Assembly (NCBI RefSeq): GCF_001685355.1
Contig: NZ_CP016438.1
Span: forward strand, 5,208,001-5,272,000
Length of the DNA: 64,000 bases
Source: Streptomyces lincolnensis
Lineage (GTDB): Bacteria; Actinomycetota; Actinomycetes; Streptomycetales; Streptomycetaceae
Direction of reading: 5' to 3'
Position numbers and translations under genes: made by a program. The notes beneath the pieces are model-generated. The model did not search any database, was not told the DNA's origin, and saw nothing but the letters and a program-made list of their open reading frames with translations. This document shows, one piece after another, positions 1 to 8,954 of the stretch. Within the stretch, counting starts at the first letter, position 1. Every line of letters starts with the position of its first letter.

Positions 1-1
1 C

Positions 2-1492
2 GCCAACCCGACGCGCGAGCAGGTCGAGATCGCCTGGGCCGCCCACGGCCTGTCCGCCGTGGTCGTGGAGGGGGACCGCAGGAGCGGGAAGCTCACCGCC
101 GTGCCCCGGCACCGGCTGAACCGGCGCGTCACCGCCACCACCGCGTTCCGGCTGACCGGGCCCGCCGCCGGGTCGGACCTGGTGAGGACCTCCGCCGACC
201 CGACCGGACGGAAGGTGCTGGGCACGCTCAACAACTGCTCCGGCGGCACCACCCCGTGGGGCACCACCCTGCACGGCGAGGAGAACTTCAACCAGTACTT
301 CGCCAACGCGAGCCGGACCACCGACAAGCGGTACGGCATCGGCACCGGCGCCAGCGAGCGCAAGTGGGAGCGGTTCGACAAGCGGTTCGACCTCGCCCAG
401 GAGCCCAACGAGGCGCACCGCTTCGGGTACGTCGTCGAGCTCGACCCGTACGACCCCGACTCCACGCCCCGCAAGCACACCGCGCTCGGCCGGTTCAAGC
501 ACGAGGGTGCGACGGTGCGGCTCACGCGTGACGGGCGGCCGGTCGTGTACACCGGCGACGACGAGCGCTTCGACTACTTCTACAAGTTCGTCGGCACCAA
601 GCGGATGAAGCACGGCAGCAGCCGGGCCGTGCGCGAGCACAACCTGTCGCTGCTCGACGAGGGCACGCTCTACGTCGCCAAGCTCACCGGCGACTCCCCC
701 GCCATCGAGATCGACGGCACCGGCAAGCTCCCCGGCGACGGCGAGTTCGACGGCAGCGGCGAGTGGATTCCGCTGGTCACCGCGACCGCCAAGGGTGCCG
801 TCTCGCACGTCGAGGGCATGACCGCCGAGGAGGTCTGCGTCTTCACGCGCCTGGCCGGTGACAAGGTCGGCGCGACCAAGATGGACCGGCCCGAGGACAT
901 CGAGCCGAACCCGCACACCGGCAAGGTGTACGTCGCCCTCACCAACAACTCCAACCGCGGTGTCGGCACGAACGCCAAGGCCGACGAGGCCAACCCGCGC
1001 AACGCCAACAAGCACGGGCACGTCCTGGAGCTGACCGAGCGCTGGAACCGGGCCGACAGCACGAGGTTCGCCTGGTCGCTGTTCCTGGTGGCGGGCGACC
1101 CCAACGACCCGGCGACCTACTTCGCCGGGTTCCCCAAGGACAAGGTCAGCCCGATCTCCTGCCCGGACAACGTGGCCTTCGACCCGTACGGCAACCTGTG
1201 GATCTCCACCGACGGCGCCCAGCTCGGCTACCACGACGGCCTGTTCGGCGTGGCCACCCGGGGTGAGCGGCGCGGTGAGCTCAAGCAGTTCCTGACCATG
1301 CCGAACGGCGCGGAGACCTGCGGTCCGGTCGTCCAGGACCGGCGCGTGCTCGTCGCCGTGCAGCACCCGGGCGAGGTCGACGGCGCCACCGTGGACAAGC
1401 CGGCCAGTGCCTGGCCCGACGGGCCGGGGAAGTACGTCCGTCCCTCGGTCGTGGCCGTGTGGCGCGCGGACGGCGGCGACATCGGCGTCTGA
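2..1492 (+). CDS. PhoX-type (DUF839) phosphatase, 5' end outside the window
   Basis: The last 496 residues of a PhoX/DUF839 family protein, a calcium- and iron-dependent secreted phosphomonoesterase family; the reading frame is already open at base 2, so start and export signal lie outside. Family signatures are visible: NNCSGGTTPWGTTLHGEEN (cofactor-binding Glu region) near residue 80, RPEDIEPNPHTGKVYVALTN, and CPDNVAFDPYGNLWIS followed by STDG. The C-terminal CGPVV and AVQHPGE segments are typical. It is convergent with the FUSC gene, with only 52 bp between stops. No frame damage is seen. Family membership is clear; substrate is inferred from the family only. Confidence 0.9.
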   Translation, partial: ANPTREQVEIAWAAHGLSAVVVEGDRRSGKLTAVPRHRLNRRVTATTAFRLTGPAAGSDLVRTSADPTGRKVLGTLNNCSGGTTPWGTTLHGEENFNQYFANASRTTDKRYGIGTGASERKWERFDKRFDLAQEPNEAHRFGYVVELDPYDPDSTPRKHTALGRFKHEGATVRLTRDGRPVVYTGDDERFDYFYKFVGTKRMKHGSSRAVREHNLSLLDEGTLYVAKLTGDSPAIEIDGTGKLPGDGEFDGSGEWIPLVTATAKGAVSHVEGMTAEEVCVFTRLAGDKVGATKMDRPEDIEPNPHTGKVYVALTNNSNRGVGTNAKADEANPRNANKHGHVLELTERWNRADSTRFAWSLFLVAGDPNDPATYFAGFPKDKVSPISCPDNVAFDPYGNLWISTDGAQLGYHDGLFGVATRGERRGELKQFLTMPNGAETCGPVVQDRRVLVAVQHPGEVDGATVDKPASAWPDGPGKYVRPSVVAVWRADGGDIGV

Positions 1493-1544
1493 CGCCCGGC
1501 AGGTGTCAAGGAGTGCTGGGACGGGCGGTCGCTTCACCGCGCCC

Positions 1545-3482
1545 CTAAGGGGTGGGGGAAGTGATCGCCCGGGCCGCCGCCACCTCCTGGCGCAGGGGCT
1601 CCAGGACGCTGCCCGCCGGGCCGGTGAGATCGGTGCGGACCTCGTACAGGTTCTCCACCTCCCGTAGTCCGTCGGCCAACTCGCGCAGCTGTAGGGCCAC
1701 TTGGGACACCTCGGCGGCGGACGGCGGGGCCGCCCCGTGTTTCACCCGTACCCGTGCCGCCGTCGTGGCGTCGACGATGCGTTCCACGGCGACGACCAGA
1801 GGCCACCAGGCGGCGGCGCGGCGGCCGGTGGGCGGGGGCTCGGTCAGGGCGCGCTGGAACTCGGTGCGGATGACGGAGAGGTCCCGGTAGAGGAGGCGGC
1901 GCATCCGCGCCCGCGCGGCCGGTTCCGTGTCCGTGCCGAAGGCTTGGTCCACATAGCGGGCGGTGTCGGCGACCGCGTCCGCGAGGCGGTCGCCGACGCG
2001 GGTGTGCCAGCTCTCGGGCCACAGGAGATAGCCCGCGACGAGGGCGATGGCGCAGCCGATGAGGGAGTCCACCAGGCGGGGCAGCAGCAGGGCGGTGCCC
2101 TGGTGGTTCAGGACGTCCGACAGCAGCAGGATCACGGGGGTGATCGCGGCCGTCTGGTAGCCGTAGCCGCGCGGGGTCAGGGCCGGGATCAGCGGGGCGA
2201 GGAGCAGCATCACCGGGACGTCCCACCAGCCGCGGGGGACCTGGGACAGGACCGCGGCCGCGATCACCAGGCCGGCGACCGTGCCGAGGGCGCGCAGCAG
2301 GGCGCGGGAGAAGACCGAGCCGAAGTCGGGCTTGAGGACGAAGGTGATGGTCAGGGCGACCCAGTAGGAGCGGGGGACGGAGACGATCGACACCAGGGCC
2401 TGGGCGAGGCCGATGCACAGGGCGAGGCGCAGGCCGTAGCGCCAGGAGGCGGCGGACAGGGCGACGGTGCGGGCGGCGCGGGCCGCGCGGATGCCGAGCG
2501 CGGCCGGGCGTCCGAGCCGGTCGTCGATGCCGCGGGGGTCGACGTCCGGGGAGGCGACCACCTCGGCCGCGTGCCGCAGGGCGTGGTCGACGGCGCGGGC
2601 GGTCTCCGTCACCGGGACGGGGACGGAGAGCCCTATGGGTCCGGTGTAGCCCGTCTCGATGGCCTCGGCGAGATGGCGTACGGCCGCCGGGAGCTCGTCG
2701 GGCAGCGGCCGGCCGGAGAGGTGGGCGGCGGGGGCGGCCTCCACGACCGGGGTGATCGCGTTCAACTGGGCGAGCAGCCGGGTCAGTTCGGGGCTGCGGC
2801 CGTGGTGGCGCGCACGCCGGGCGAGGACCAGGTCGTACGACTGGTTCAGGGACTGGGTGACGGCGTGCCGGGCGGCGTCGTAGTCCTCGCGGCCGCACGC
2901 CGCCATCAGGGTGGCCACCGCGCGGTAGGTGTCCGCGACCGCCGTCCGCTCCGGCACCCCCGACCTGAGCGGCCAGGCCAGGAGGGCGAGGGCCAGGACG
3001 AGGAGCCCGCCGCCGGTCATCAGGAGTGGGGCCAGCCACCAGTCGCCGGGCATGGCGAGGCCCGCGCCCACCACGGAGTTCAGCAGGAGCAGCAGACCGG
3101 ACACGGAGGCCACCGCGCCGATCGTCGAGATCATCCCGGAGACCAGCGCGATGCCGGTCACCACTCCGACGGCGACCCATCCGTGGCCGTAGGCCAGGGA
3201 GCCGAGGGTGACGCCGACGGCGCCGAACAGCTGAGGGATCGCGATGTTGAGGATCCGCATGCGGTAGGCGTCGGCGGTGTCGCCGATGACGCCGGACAGG
3301 GCGCCCATGGAGGCGAGGGCGCCGTAGGCGGTGTGGCCGGTGGCGAGGCCGATCGCGAGCGGGAGGGCCATCGCGAGGGCGGCCCGGGCGACGGCCGGCC
3401 GGTTGACGGGGGTCTGCTGGGGTCGGAGGTTCCGGACCAGCCAGTCGGGGGGCGTGAGGCCGATGGGGAACTCTCGTGACAT
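1545..3482 (-). CDS. FUSC-family inner membrane transporter
   Basis: Integral membrane protein of 645 aa resembling FUSC/aromatic acid exporter proteins. It has the duplicated FUSC layout: a hydrophobic helix bundle at about residues 25-165, a long soluble helical segment, a second bundle at about 345-480 including SYWVALTITFVLKPDFGSVF, and a helical C-terminal tail. The reading frame extends upstream, but the extra residues are Pro/Ser/Thr-rich out-of-frame translation of the neighbouring gene. I chose ATG 3482 (MSREFPIG); ATG 3500 is an alternative that would overlap the upstream stop by 11 bp. It is the last gene of a leftward trio and probably cotranscribed with the endonuclease-fold gene. 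Substrate unknown. Confidence 0.85.
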   Translation of the reverse strand: MSREFPIGLTPPDWLVRNLRPQQTPVNRPAVARAALAMALPLAIGLATGHTAYGALASMGALSGVIGDTADAYRMRILNIAIPQLFGAVGVTLGSLAYGHGWVAVGVVTGIALVSGMISTIGAVASVSGLLLLLNSVVGAGLAMPGDWWLAPLLMTGGGLLVLALALLAWPLRSGVPERTAVADTYRAVATLMAACGREDYDAARHAVTQSLNQSYDLVLARRARHHGRSPELTRLLAQLNAITPVVEAAPAAHLSGRPLPDELPAAVRHLAEAIETGYTGPIGLSVPVPVTETARAVDHALRHAAEVVASPDVDPRGIDDRLGRPAALGIRAARAARTVALSAASWRYGLRLALCIGLAQALVSIVSVPRSYWVALTITFVLKPDFGSVFSRALLRALGTVAGLVIAAAVLSQVPRGWWDVPVMLLLAPLIPALTPRGYGYQTAAITPVILLLSDVLNHQGTALLLPRLVDSLIGCAIALVAGYLLWPESWHTRVGDRLADAVADTARYVDQAFGTDTEPAARARMRRLLYRDLSVIRTEFQRALTEPPPTGRRAAAWWPLVVAVERIVDATTAARVRVKHGAAPPSAAEVSQVALQLRELADGLREVENLYEVRTDLTGPAGSVLEPLRQEVAAARAITSPTP

Positions 3483-3489
3483 GCGCCTA

Positions 3490-4464
3490 TTACACGTCAT
3501 CCCCGCGCGGTTCCCGCTGGTGGAGTGTGAGGTCGACGAGCAGGGCGCGGTGATCGGTGTCGTCCAGGTCGAGGAAGCGGGCGTCCCGCGCGGAGAAGTC
3601 CGGGGAGACCAGGACGTGGTCGATCTGCGCGCCGAGCGTCGGGGCGGTGCGGGCCGGCCAGGTGGGTGTGCGGCCGGATCCGGTGAGGCGGGCCGCGTCC
3701 CGCAGTCCGGTGTCGAGGAGGGCGCGGAAGGCGGCGTGGTCCTGGGAGGCGTTGAAGTCACCGGCCAGGACGGTGGGGGTTCCTTGCGCCGAGGCCGCGA
3801 CTTCCCGCAGCGCGCCGAGCTCCCGCCGCCACACGTCGACCTGGCCGGGCAGCGGGGGCATGGGGTGCGCCAGCTGGAGCCGTACGGCCCTCCCGCGCAC
3901 GTCGGCGATCGCGCCGGGCATGCCCATCGTGCCGAGGACGGCCGCCGTGCCCTTCAGCGGGAAGCGGCTGAGGATGACCGAGCCCGCCGAGCCGTCTCCC
4001 TCTACGGCCTGCCGGTACGGGTGGCCGGTGGCGAGGGACTCCTTCAGTCTCGCGTCGCACGCGGGGTCGCACTCCTCCACGAACACCACGTCCGGGCGGT
4101 GCCGGCGGACCGTGTCGACGAGGGCGGGGGTGGCCTGCCCGAACTCGACGTTCGAGGTCAGTACGCGCAGGGTGGCGAGCGGCCGCCCGCCGGGTTCGCC
4201 GCTGTGACCGTACGGCTCGATGTACCAGGCCAGCAGGCCGAGCACGGCCACGGCCCACACCACCCCGGCCCACCACCGCGTCAGCAGCGCGATCGCCAGG
4301 GCGAGCCCGGTGGGGGCGAGGAGCCAGGGGAGGAAGGCGAGGAGCTGCGGTACGGGGGTGACGGCGTCGGTGTCGGCTGCCCGGCAGCCCACGACGACGC
4401 TGACGCCGGTGAACAGCACGGCGGAGGTCCACATCCCGAGTCGGCGCCCCCGCTGGTCGGTCAT
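3490..4464 (-). CDS. endonuclease/exonuclease/phosphatase-fold protein with membrane anchor
   Basis: A 324-aa protein with about three N-terminal hydrophobic segments (residues 12-85) followed by an EEP (DNase I-like) domain. Signature residues are SNVEFG near 105, VFVEECD near 127, GDFNASQD (metal/catalytic Asp and Asn) near 240, and the C-terminal DTDHRALLVDL with the conserved His. These proteins cleave phosphodiester or phosphomonoester bonds; the N-terminal anchor places the domain at the membrane, probably outside. It lies 10 bp downstream of the alpha/beta hydrolase gene on the same strand and its stop is 8 bp from the FUSC start, so an operon is likely. Actual substrate cannot be inferred. 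Confidence 0.88.
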   Translation of the reverse strand: MTDQRGRRLGMWTSAVLFTGVSVVVGCRAADTDAVTPVPQLLAFLPWLLAPTGLALAIALLTRWWAGVVWAVAVLGLLAWYIEPYGHSGEPGGRPLATLRVLTSNVEFGQATPALVDTVRRHRPDVVFVEECDPACDARLKESLATGHPYRQAVEGDGSAGSVILSRFPLKGTAAVLGTMGMPGAIADVRGRAVRLQLAHPMPPLPGQVDVWRRELGALREVAASAQGTPTVLAGDFNASQDHAAFRALLDTGLRDAARLTGSGRTPTWPARTAPTLGAQIDHVLVSPDFSARDARFLDLDDTDHRALLVDLTLHQREPRGDDV

Positions 4465-4474
4465 CGTCCCGAGG

Positions 4475-5269
4475 CTACGAGGCGCCGTCCACGCGCGCCA
4501 GGAACTCCCCCAGTGCCGCGTTGAACTCCTCGGGCCGTTCCAGGTTCGGCATATGGGCCGCCCCCTCGATCACCCGCAGGGTCGAGTCGGGGATCAGGGC
4601 GTGCATGTCCTCGGCGTCGGAGACCGGGGTGTAGGCGTCGTCGGCGCCGACGACCACCAGGGCGGGGACCGTGACCCGGGTCAGCAGGCCGCGGTAGTCG
4701 GGGCGTTCGGCACGGCCGCGCAGGGCCGCCGCGGCGCCCTCGGCGGGGGTGGCCGTCATCATGCGGTGGACGTGGGCCCTGACCTCCGGGGAGGCGTAGG
4801 GGGCGACCATCTTGTCCAGGACCTCGTCGGCGTATCCGCGCATGCCCTCGCGCAGCAGCCGGTCGGCCATGTCGTTGCGGGCCTTCCTGCCCTCGGGGGT
4901 CTCGGCGGCGGGGAAGGTGTCGGCCAGGACGAGTCCGTGAACGCGGTCGCCGAACCGTCCGTAGCAGTCCATGGCGATCTGGCCGCCCATGGAGAGCCCG
5001 GCGAGGACGAAGGCGTCCACCGCCAGGTCGTCCAGCAGTGTCGCGAGGTCCCGGGCGAAGTCGGAGAGGTGGGTGATGCCCGGGACGACCGGAGAGGCAC
5101 CGTATCCGCGCAGGTCGGGGGCGATGACCCGGCGGCCGGCGGAGAACTCCGCGAGCTGCGGGGCCCACATCGTGCGGTCGAAGGGGTGGCCGTGGACCAG
5201 GACCAGCGGCACTCGGGACGTATCGGCGCCTTTGTCCTCGTACGCGAGGAATATCTCGGAACGGGTCAT
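4475..5269 (-). CDS. alpha/beta hydrolase
   Basis: A 264-aa alpha/beta-hydrolase fold enzyme. Visible motifs are the oxyanion segment LVHGHPFD (about residue 24), nucleophile elbow GLSMGG (Ser 93), acid region VVVGADDAYTP (about residue 210) and GAAHMPNLERPEEF with His 239, giving a complete Ser-Asp-His triad. Such enzymes hydrolyse esters, lactones or peroxy acids; substrate unknown. ATG 5269 is chosen because the frame upstream (to 5329) runs into the divergent MocR promoter region. It is divergent from the MocR regulator across about 60 bp that carry paired direct repeats, so regulation by that protein is plausible. Confidence 0.87.
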   Translation of the reverse strand: MTRSEIFLAYEDKGADTSRVPLVLVHGHPFDRTMWAPQLAEFSAGRRVIAPDLRGYGASPVVPGITHLSDFARDLATLLDDLAVDAFVLAGLSMGGQIAMDCYGRFGDRVHGLVLADTFPAAETPEGRKARNDMADRLLREGMRGYADEVLDKMVAPYASPEVRAHVHRMMTATPAEGAAAALRGRAERPDYRGLLTRVTVPALVVVGADDAYTPVSDAEDMHALIPDSTLRVIEGAAHMPNLERPEEFNAALGEFLARVDGAS

Positions 5270-5297
5270 GTGAGTGACCCTAGATCGGCCCAACCGG

Positions 5298-5330
5298 TCG
5301 GTGCAATAAAATCTTTGCGCTCGGTGCAAT
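5298..5330. promoter_or_regulatory. paired direct repeats in the MocR/hydrolase divergent promoter
   Basis: TCGGTGCAAT occurs twice, at 5298-5307 and 5321-5330, 23 bp start to start (about two helical turns). A -10-like TAAAAT lies at 5307-5312 for the rightward gene. Regulators of the MocR subfamily commonly bind direct repeats in their own divergent intergenic region, so this is the likely operator; binding is an inference. Confidence 0.6.
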
Positions 5331-6698
5331 GTGATGGGGGAGCTCGTGAACGACTACCGGCGGATCGCCGACCGCCTCGCCGACGACATCGCCGAGGGCC
5401 GGCTCAGACCGGGCGAACGACTGCCGCCGCAAAGGGCGTTCGCGCGACGGCACGGGATCGCCGGGTCCACGGCGGGCCGGGTCTACGCCGAACTCGTGCG
5501 GCGGGGACTGGTCGTCGGGGAGGTCGGCCGGGGAACCTTCGTACGGGCGAGCCCGGCGGGGCCGGGTGGCGAGCGGGGAATCGTGGAGTCGGCGACCTCT
5601 GCGCCCGTGAACCTGGAGCTCAACTACCCTTCCGCGCCCGGCCAGTCGGAGCTGCTCGCCCCGGGCCTCGCGCCGCTGCTGCGCCCCGACGTGCTCACCG
5701 AGGCGCTGCGCCCGGCCGCCGTCGCCGGTACCCCCGCCGCCCGGGAGGCGGCCGCCGGACTGCTGGCCACCCCCGGGTGGCGTCCGGCGCCCGAGCGGTT
5801 CCTGTTCACGGGCAACGCCCGGCAGGCGATCGCCGCCGCCCTCGCCTCGCTGGTCCGGCCGGGCGGCCGGGTCGGCGTCGAGGCGCTGACGTATCCCGTG
5901 GTCAAGGAGATCGCGGCCCGGCTCGGCATCACCCTCGTGCCGCTGGCCACCGACGAGGGCGGGATGTGCCCCGGCGCGGTGGCCGCCGCCCACCGCGCGG
6001 CGCCCCTGTCCGCGCTCTACGTCCAGCCGACGCTGCACAACCCGACCTCCCTGACCATGAGCGGCGACCGACGGCACCGACTCGCCCGCACCGTCGAGGA
6101 GTTGAACCTCCCCGTCGTGGAGGACCGCATCTGGTCCTTCCTCGCCGACCCGCCCGACGCCGAGCCGCTCGCCGCCCTCGCGCCCGGCCTCACCCATGTC
6201 GTCGACGGCCTCTCCAAGCGGGTCGCGCCCGGCCTCACCGTCGGCCTCCTCGTCGTACCGCCGCACCGGACCGACGAGGTGGCCGCCGCCGTCCGCTCGG
6301 GCGGGTGGAGCGCGGGGCGGTTCGCGGTGGAGGCGGCCGTGCGGTGGCTGGCGGACGGGACGGTGGACCGGCTGGTCGCCGCGAAACGGGCGGACGCCGA
6401 GGGCAGGCAGCGGATCGTCGCCGAGGAACTGCGCGGGTTCCGCGTACGGTCCGACCCGCGCGCCTACTACGCCTGGTGGGAGCTGCCCGCGCCCTGGCGC
6501 GCGGACACCTTCACGGCCGCCGCGGCGGCGCACGGGATCGCCCTCACGCCGGGACCCGCTTTCGTGGTGGACCCGCACCGCACCCCGGACGCGGTCAGGC
6601 TCGGGCTCGCGTCGGCTCCGGTGCCGGATCTGCGGCGGGCGCTGCGGACGCTCGCCGACGTCGCGGCCCGGGGAGCAGCCGGCCGTAGCGGCCGGTGA
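5331..6698 (+). CDS. MocR-type GntR/aminotransferase-fold transcriptional regulator
   Basis: A 455-aa fusion of an N-terminal GntR winged helix (residues 5-75; RLADDIAEGRLRPGERLPPQ and GRGTFVRA) and a class I aminotransferase-like domain that binds pyridoxal phosphate. The Schiff-base lysine is in VVDGLSKRVAPG (about residue 295) and the cofactor Asp/Tyr region is VVEDRIWSF. MocR proteins sense PLP or amino compounds and usually control a neighbouring gene; the divergent alpha/beta hydrolase is the obvious candidate. Annotated start is GTG 5331; ATG 5334 or GTG 5346 are alternatives. The 3' end overlaps the convergent membrane-protein gene by 104 bp. Confidence 0.9.
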   Translation: MMGELVNDYRRIADRLADDIAEGRLRPGERLPPQRAFARRHGIAGSTAGRVYAELVRRGLVVGEVGRGTFVRASPAGPGGERGIVESATSAPVNLELNYPSAPGQSELLAPGLAPLLRPDVLTEALRPAAVAGTPAAREAAAGLLATPGWRPAPERFLFTGNARQAIAAALASLVRPGGRVGVEALTYPVVKEIAARLGITLVPLATDEGGMCPGAVAAAHRAAPLSALYVQPTLHNPTSLTMSGDRRHRLARTVEELNLPVVEDRIWSFLADPPDAEPLAALAPGLTHVVDGLSKRVAPGLTVGLLVVPPHRTDEVAAAVRSGGWSAGRFAVEAAVRWLADGTVDRLVAAKRADAEGRQRIVAEELRGFRVRSDPRAYYAWWELPAPWRADTFTAAAAAHGIALTPGPAFVVDPHRTPDAVRLGLASAPVPDLRRALRTLADVAARGAAGRSGR

Positions 6699-7539
6699 GC
6701 CAGCAGGTCAGCGCCACCGCCAGACCGAGGGCGACGAGCAGCCAGGAGACCGTGCGCAGGGTGGCCGTGAGGGCGTCGTAGATCGCGCCGGCGGCCGGCT
6801 GGTGGGACGGGTCCCGCAGATCGGCCAGCGTCAGATACCGGCCGACGGCGACCGCGACCCCGAGGAGCGCGCCGCCCAGCGCCGTGCCGAGGGCGGTCGC
6901 GGTGACCGCGCGGCGGCGGCAGGCGGCGACCGAGATCCCGGCGACCGCGAGGGCCGCGGCCGTGACGGGCAGCCAGAGACCGGCGACGTCGAGCACGTCG
7001 TACCCCTTCCGGAGCCGGGCCAGGTCCTCGGCCGGGAGCACCGCGACCTCGGTGTGCCGGACGGGGATGCGCCGCGCCAACGGCCCGTTGTCCTGGGCGA
7101 GTTCGTCCCTCACCTGGGCGGCGACCGGCGCGAGGTCCACGGTCACCGCGCGCTCCCGGCCGTCCCGTACCGCCCGCAGCACCGCGTCGTGGACGGCCCG
7201 GTTGCCCGTGTCCCAGACCGTGCGGAAGGCGTCGGTGCGGGTGAACGAGCGCACGGCGTCGTGCACGAAGGGCCGCATCGACCGCCGCAGGTCCGCCTCG
7301 TCCGCGATCCCGGCCCCGACCGTGTCCGCGATCGCCTCCCGCACCGCGGGATCACCGGCCAGCGGGGCCATCGTCCGGACGTACCGGCCCGTGTCGGCGA
7401 GCCCGTACGACACCCAGGCCGCCAGCGCGCCGAACGGCACGAGGGCGCAGGCGAGGGCGATCAGGACGGCCGACAGGGCGTTCCGCGGACGCGAGGGCGA
7501 GGGCGAGGGCGACGGGGGCGGTGGGGGCGACGGGGGCAC
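6595..7539 (-). CDS. membrane protein of unknown function
   Basis: A 314-aa protein I cannot assign to a function. A Pro/Ser-rich N-terminus is followed by a transmembrane helix (residues 22-45), an extracytoplasmic region of about 130 residues with a repeated pattern (D..VREAIADTV, D..RRSMRPFVHDAV), then three hydrophobic helices (about 180-205, 215-240, 265-290) and a basic, Pro/Ala-rich cytoplasmic tail. The organisation matches conserved actinobacterial hypothetical membrane proteins. It is convergent with the MocR gene and overlaps its last 104 bp, which is unusual and suggests the basic tail tolerates sequence constraint from the other strand. The true start could be somewhat downstream of the Pro-rich segment. 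Confidence 0.72.
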   Translation of the reverse strand: MPPSPPPPPSPSPSPSRPRNALSAVLIALACALVPFGALAAWVSYGLADTGRYVRTMAPLAGDPAVREAIADTVGAGIADEADLRRSMRPFVHDAVRSFTRTDAFRTVWDTGNRAVHDAVLRAVRDGRERAVTVDLAPVAAQVRDELAQDNGPLARRIPVRHTEVAVLPAEDLARLRKGYDVLDVAGLWLPVTAAALAVAGISVAACRRRAVTATALGTALGGALLGVAVAVGRYLTLADLRDPSHQPAAGAIYDALTATLRTVSWLLVALGLAVALTCWLTGRYGRLLPGPRRRRASAAPAADPAPEPTRARA

Positions 7540-7691
7540 CCCTCAAGGCAAGGGCCTGGTCGGGGCGCGCGCGAGCCGGGGGAACCGGTGATTCCGCTCT
7601 CCGGTGGAGGGTTCACCCGAACGGGTGTTTCCTGGTGCTGGGGAGGTTCTGGGAGGTTCTGGGGGCTTCTGGGGAGAAGGAGGCCGATTTC

Positions 7692-8255
7692 ATGCGCAGC
7701 ACTCCGGCCCTGCGGATCCTGGCCGCGGCCCTGTTCACCGGCGGAACCCTCGCCGTATCGGCGCTGGGTGGTACGGCGGCGGCAGCCCCGCCCACGTACG
7801 CCGAGGGGCGCGGTGGCGGCCATCCGATCTGGGGCACCATCGTCTCCGGCACCGCCCTCAACGTCAGAGCGGCGCCCACCACGCACTCCGCCGTCGTCGA
7901 CCGGCTCTCGCCGGGCAGCCAGGACCGCGTCGAGTGCATGGTCCGCGGCCAGAGCGTCAACGGCAATCCGCACTGGTACTGGTTCGTCGGCGCCCGGGGA
8001 TGGGTGAGCGCCGCGTTCGTCGACACCGGCGGACGCTGGGTGCCGACCTGCGCGGACCCCTGTCCGCAGTGGAAGAACGGCGACTGGCACAACGCCGACC
8101 GGAGCGACCCGAGCTGGAACGAGTCCTGGGCCGTCGCGGCCGCCGGCTCCTGGAGCGCGTCGGGCTCCGCGTCCTGGAGCGCCTCCGGTTCCTGGAGTTT
8201 CAGTGCCTCCGGATCCTCATCGGGCGGCTGGGACTGGGTCCCCGTCGGCCGGTGA
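7692..8255 (+). CDS. secreted SH3-domain protein with Trp/Ser-Ala repeat tail
   Basis: A 187-aa exported protein. ATG 7692 is preceded by a strong AAGGAGG site at 7678-7684, so upstream frame extension is discarded. Residues 1-33 form a signal peptide ending AAAAP. Residues 50-120 form a bacterial SH3-type domain (TIVSGTALNVRAAPTTHS, YWFVGARGWVSAAFVD) with two cysteine pairs, typical of envelope proteins that contact peptidoglycan. The C-terminal 35 residues are a low-complexity tail of repeated WSASGS-like units. Function beyond cell-wall association is unknown. It has its own promoter region between two leftward genes. Confidence 0.85.
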   Translation: MRSTPALRILAAALFTGGTLAVSALGGTAAAAPPTYAEGRGGGHPIWGTIVSGTALNVRAAPTTHSAVVDRLSPGSQDRVECMVRGQSVNGNPHWYWFVGARGWVSAAFVDTGGRWVPTCADPCPQWKNGDWHNADRSDPSWNESWAVAAAGSWSASGSASWSASGSWSFSASGSSSGGWDWVPVGR

Positions 8256-8362
8256 GTGGAGGGAATGAGGGAGACGCGTGGGCCCCGGCGGTCGAGCCGG
8301 GGTCCATGCGCCGTCGTGCGGCCGGTCTGTGTGGCCGGCCGTCCTGTGATGCCGTCGGCCGG

Positions 8363-8848
8363 TCAGCGGATGCGGTTTCCGGCGCCGTCCTCGCGCGTGT
8401 AGTAGCGGTAGAAGAACACCATGAAGACGCCTGCCGCGATCACCGCTCCCATGACCGCCGAACGCAGCACGCTCGCGCCGGTCTGGCTGTAGAGGAAGCC
8501 GATCGCCACACCCGCGAACGCGGACTTCACGCCCGAGTGCAGTTCCCGCTGGAGCCGTGGGGCCAGTGTCGCCACGGCGATGCACAGCATGATGAACGCG
8601 ACCGCGCACGTAAAGCCGAACAGCAGGTTCCAGCCGGTGATGGCCCCGCCGTCGCGCCGGTTGGCCGCGGCCCAGTAGCCGTAGACGAGCCCCAGGACCA
8701 CGGGGATCCCGAACCTCGCCATCCGGTGGGTCCGCTCGCTGAAGACGTCGGGCGTACGGATCGGCCTGGCCGTGACGCGGGTACGGCGGACACCTCGGGT
8801 ATCGCGGGTGCCGCGCATGCCGCCCGGCGTGGGTGCCGCATGAGCCAT
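8363..8848 (-). CDS. small four-helix membrane protein
   Basis: A 161-aa protein with an Arg/Thr-rich N-terminal 45 residues and four predicted transmembrane helices (about 46-62, 72-95, 108-125, 130-150) ending in a short charged tail. I do not recognise a named family; similar small membrane proteins occur beside PP2C genes in Streptomyces. A GAGGAG ribosome site precedes ATG 8848. The divergent neighbour is the SpoIIE-type phosphatase; the two genes share about 105 bp of upstream sequence, so joint regulation is possible. Confidence 0.75.
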   Translation of the reverse strand: MAHAAPTPGGMRGTRDTRGVRRTRVTARPIRTPDVFSERTHRMARFGIPVVLGLVYGYWAAANRRDGGAITGWNLLFGFTCAVAFIMLCIAVATLAPRLQRELHSGVKSAFAGVAIGFLYSQTGASVLRSAVMGAVIAAGVFMVFFYRYYTREDGAGNRIR

Positions 8849-8954
8849 GAGAGCGCTCCTCTCTCTCCTCGCCCCCGACTACCAGAGCACACCCGGGGAC
8901 GAGGGCCTGGCAAGTCGGGATGCGGGGCTCGCGCGGGCGTGTTTCGCTGGGCGC

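Noticed and set aside
1534..3180. 548-residue minus-strand frame overlapping the FUSC gene
   Set aside because: Arg/Pro-rich shadow of the FUSC coding sequence with no domain.
4220..6688. 822-residue plus-strand open frame across three genes
   Set aside because: Composition is Arg/Gly/Pro-rich out-of-frame translation; it covers the hydrolase antisense and the MocR gene in a wrong frame.
8847..8954. Upstream start of the SpoIIE-type phosphatase at 8847
   Set aside because: It would overlap the start codon of the divergent membrane-protein gene, leaving no promoter for either.
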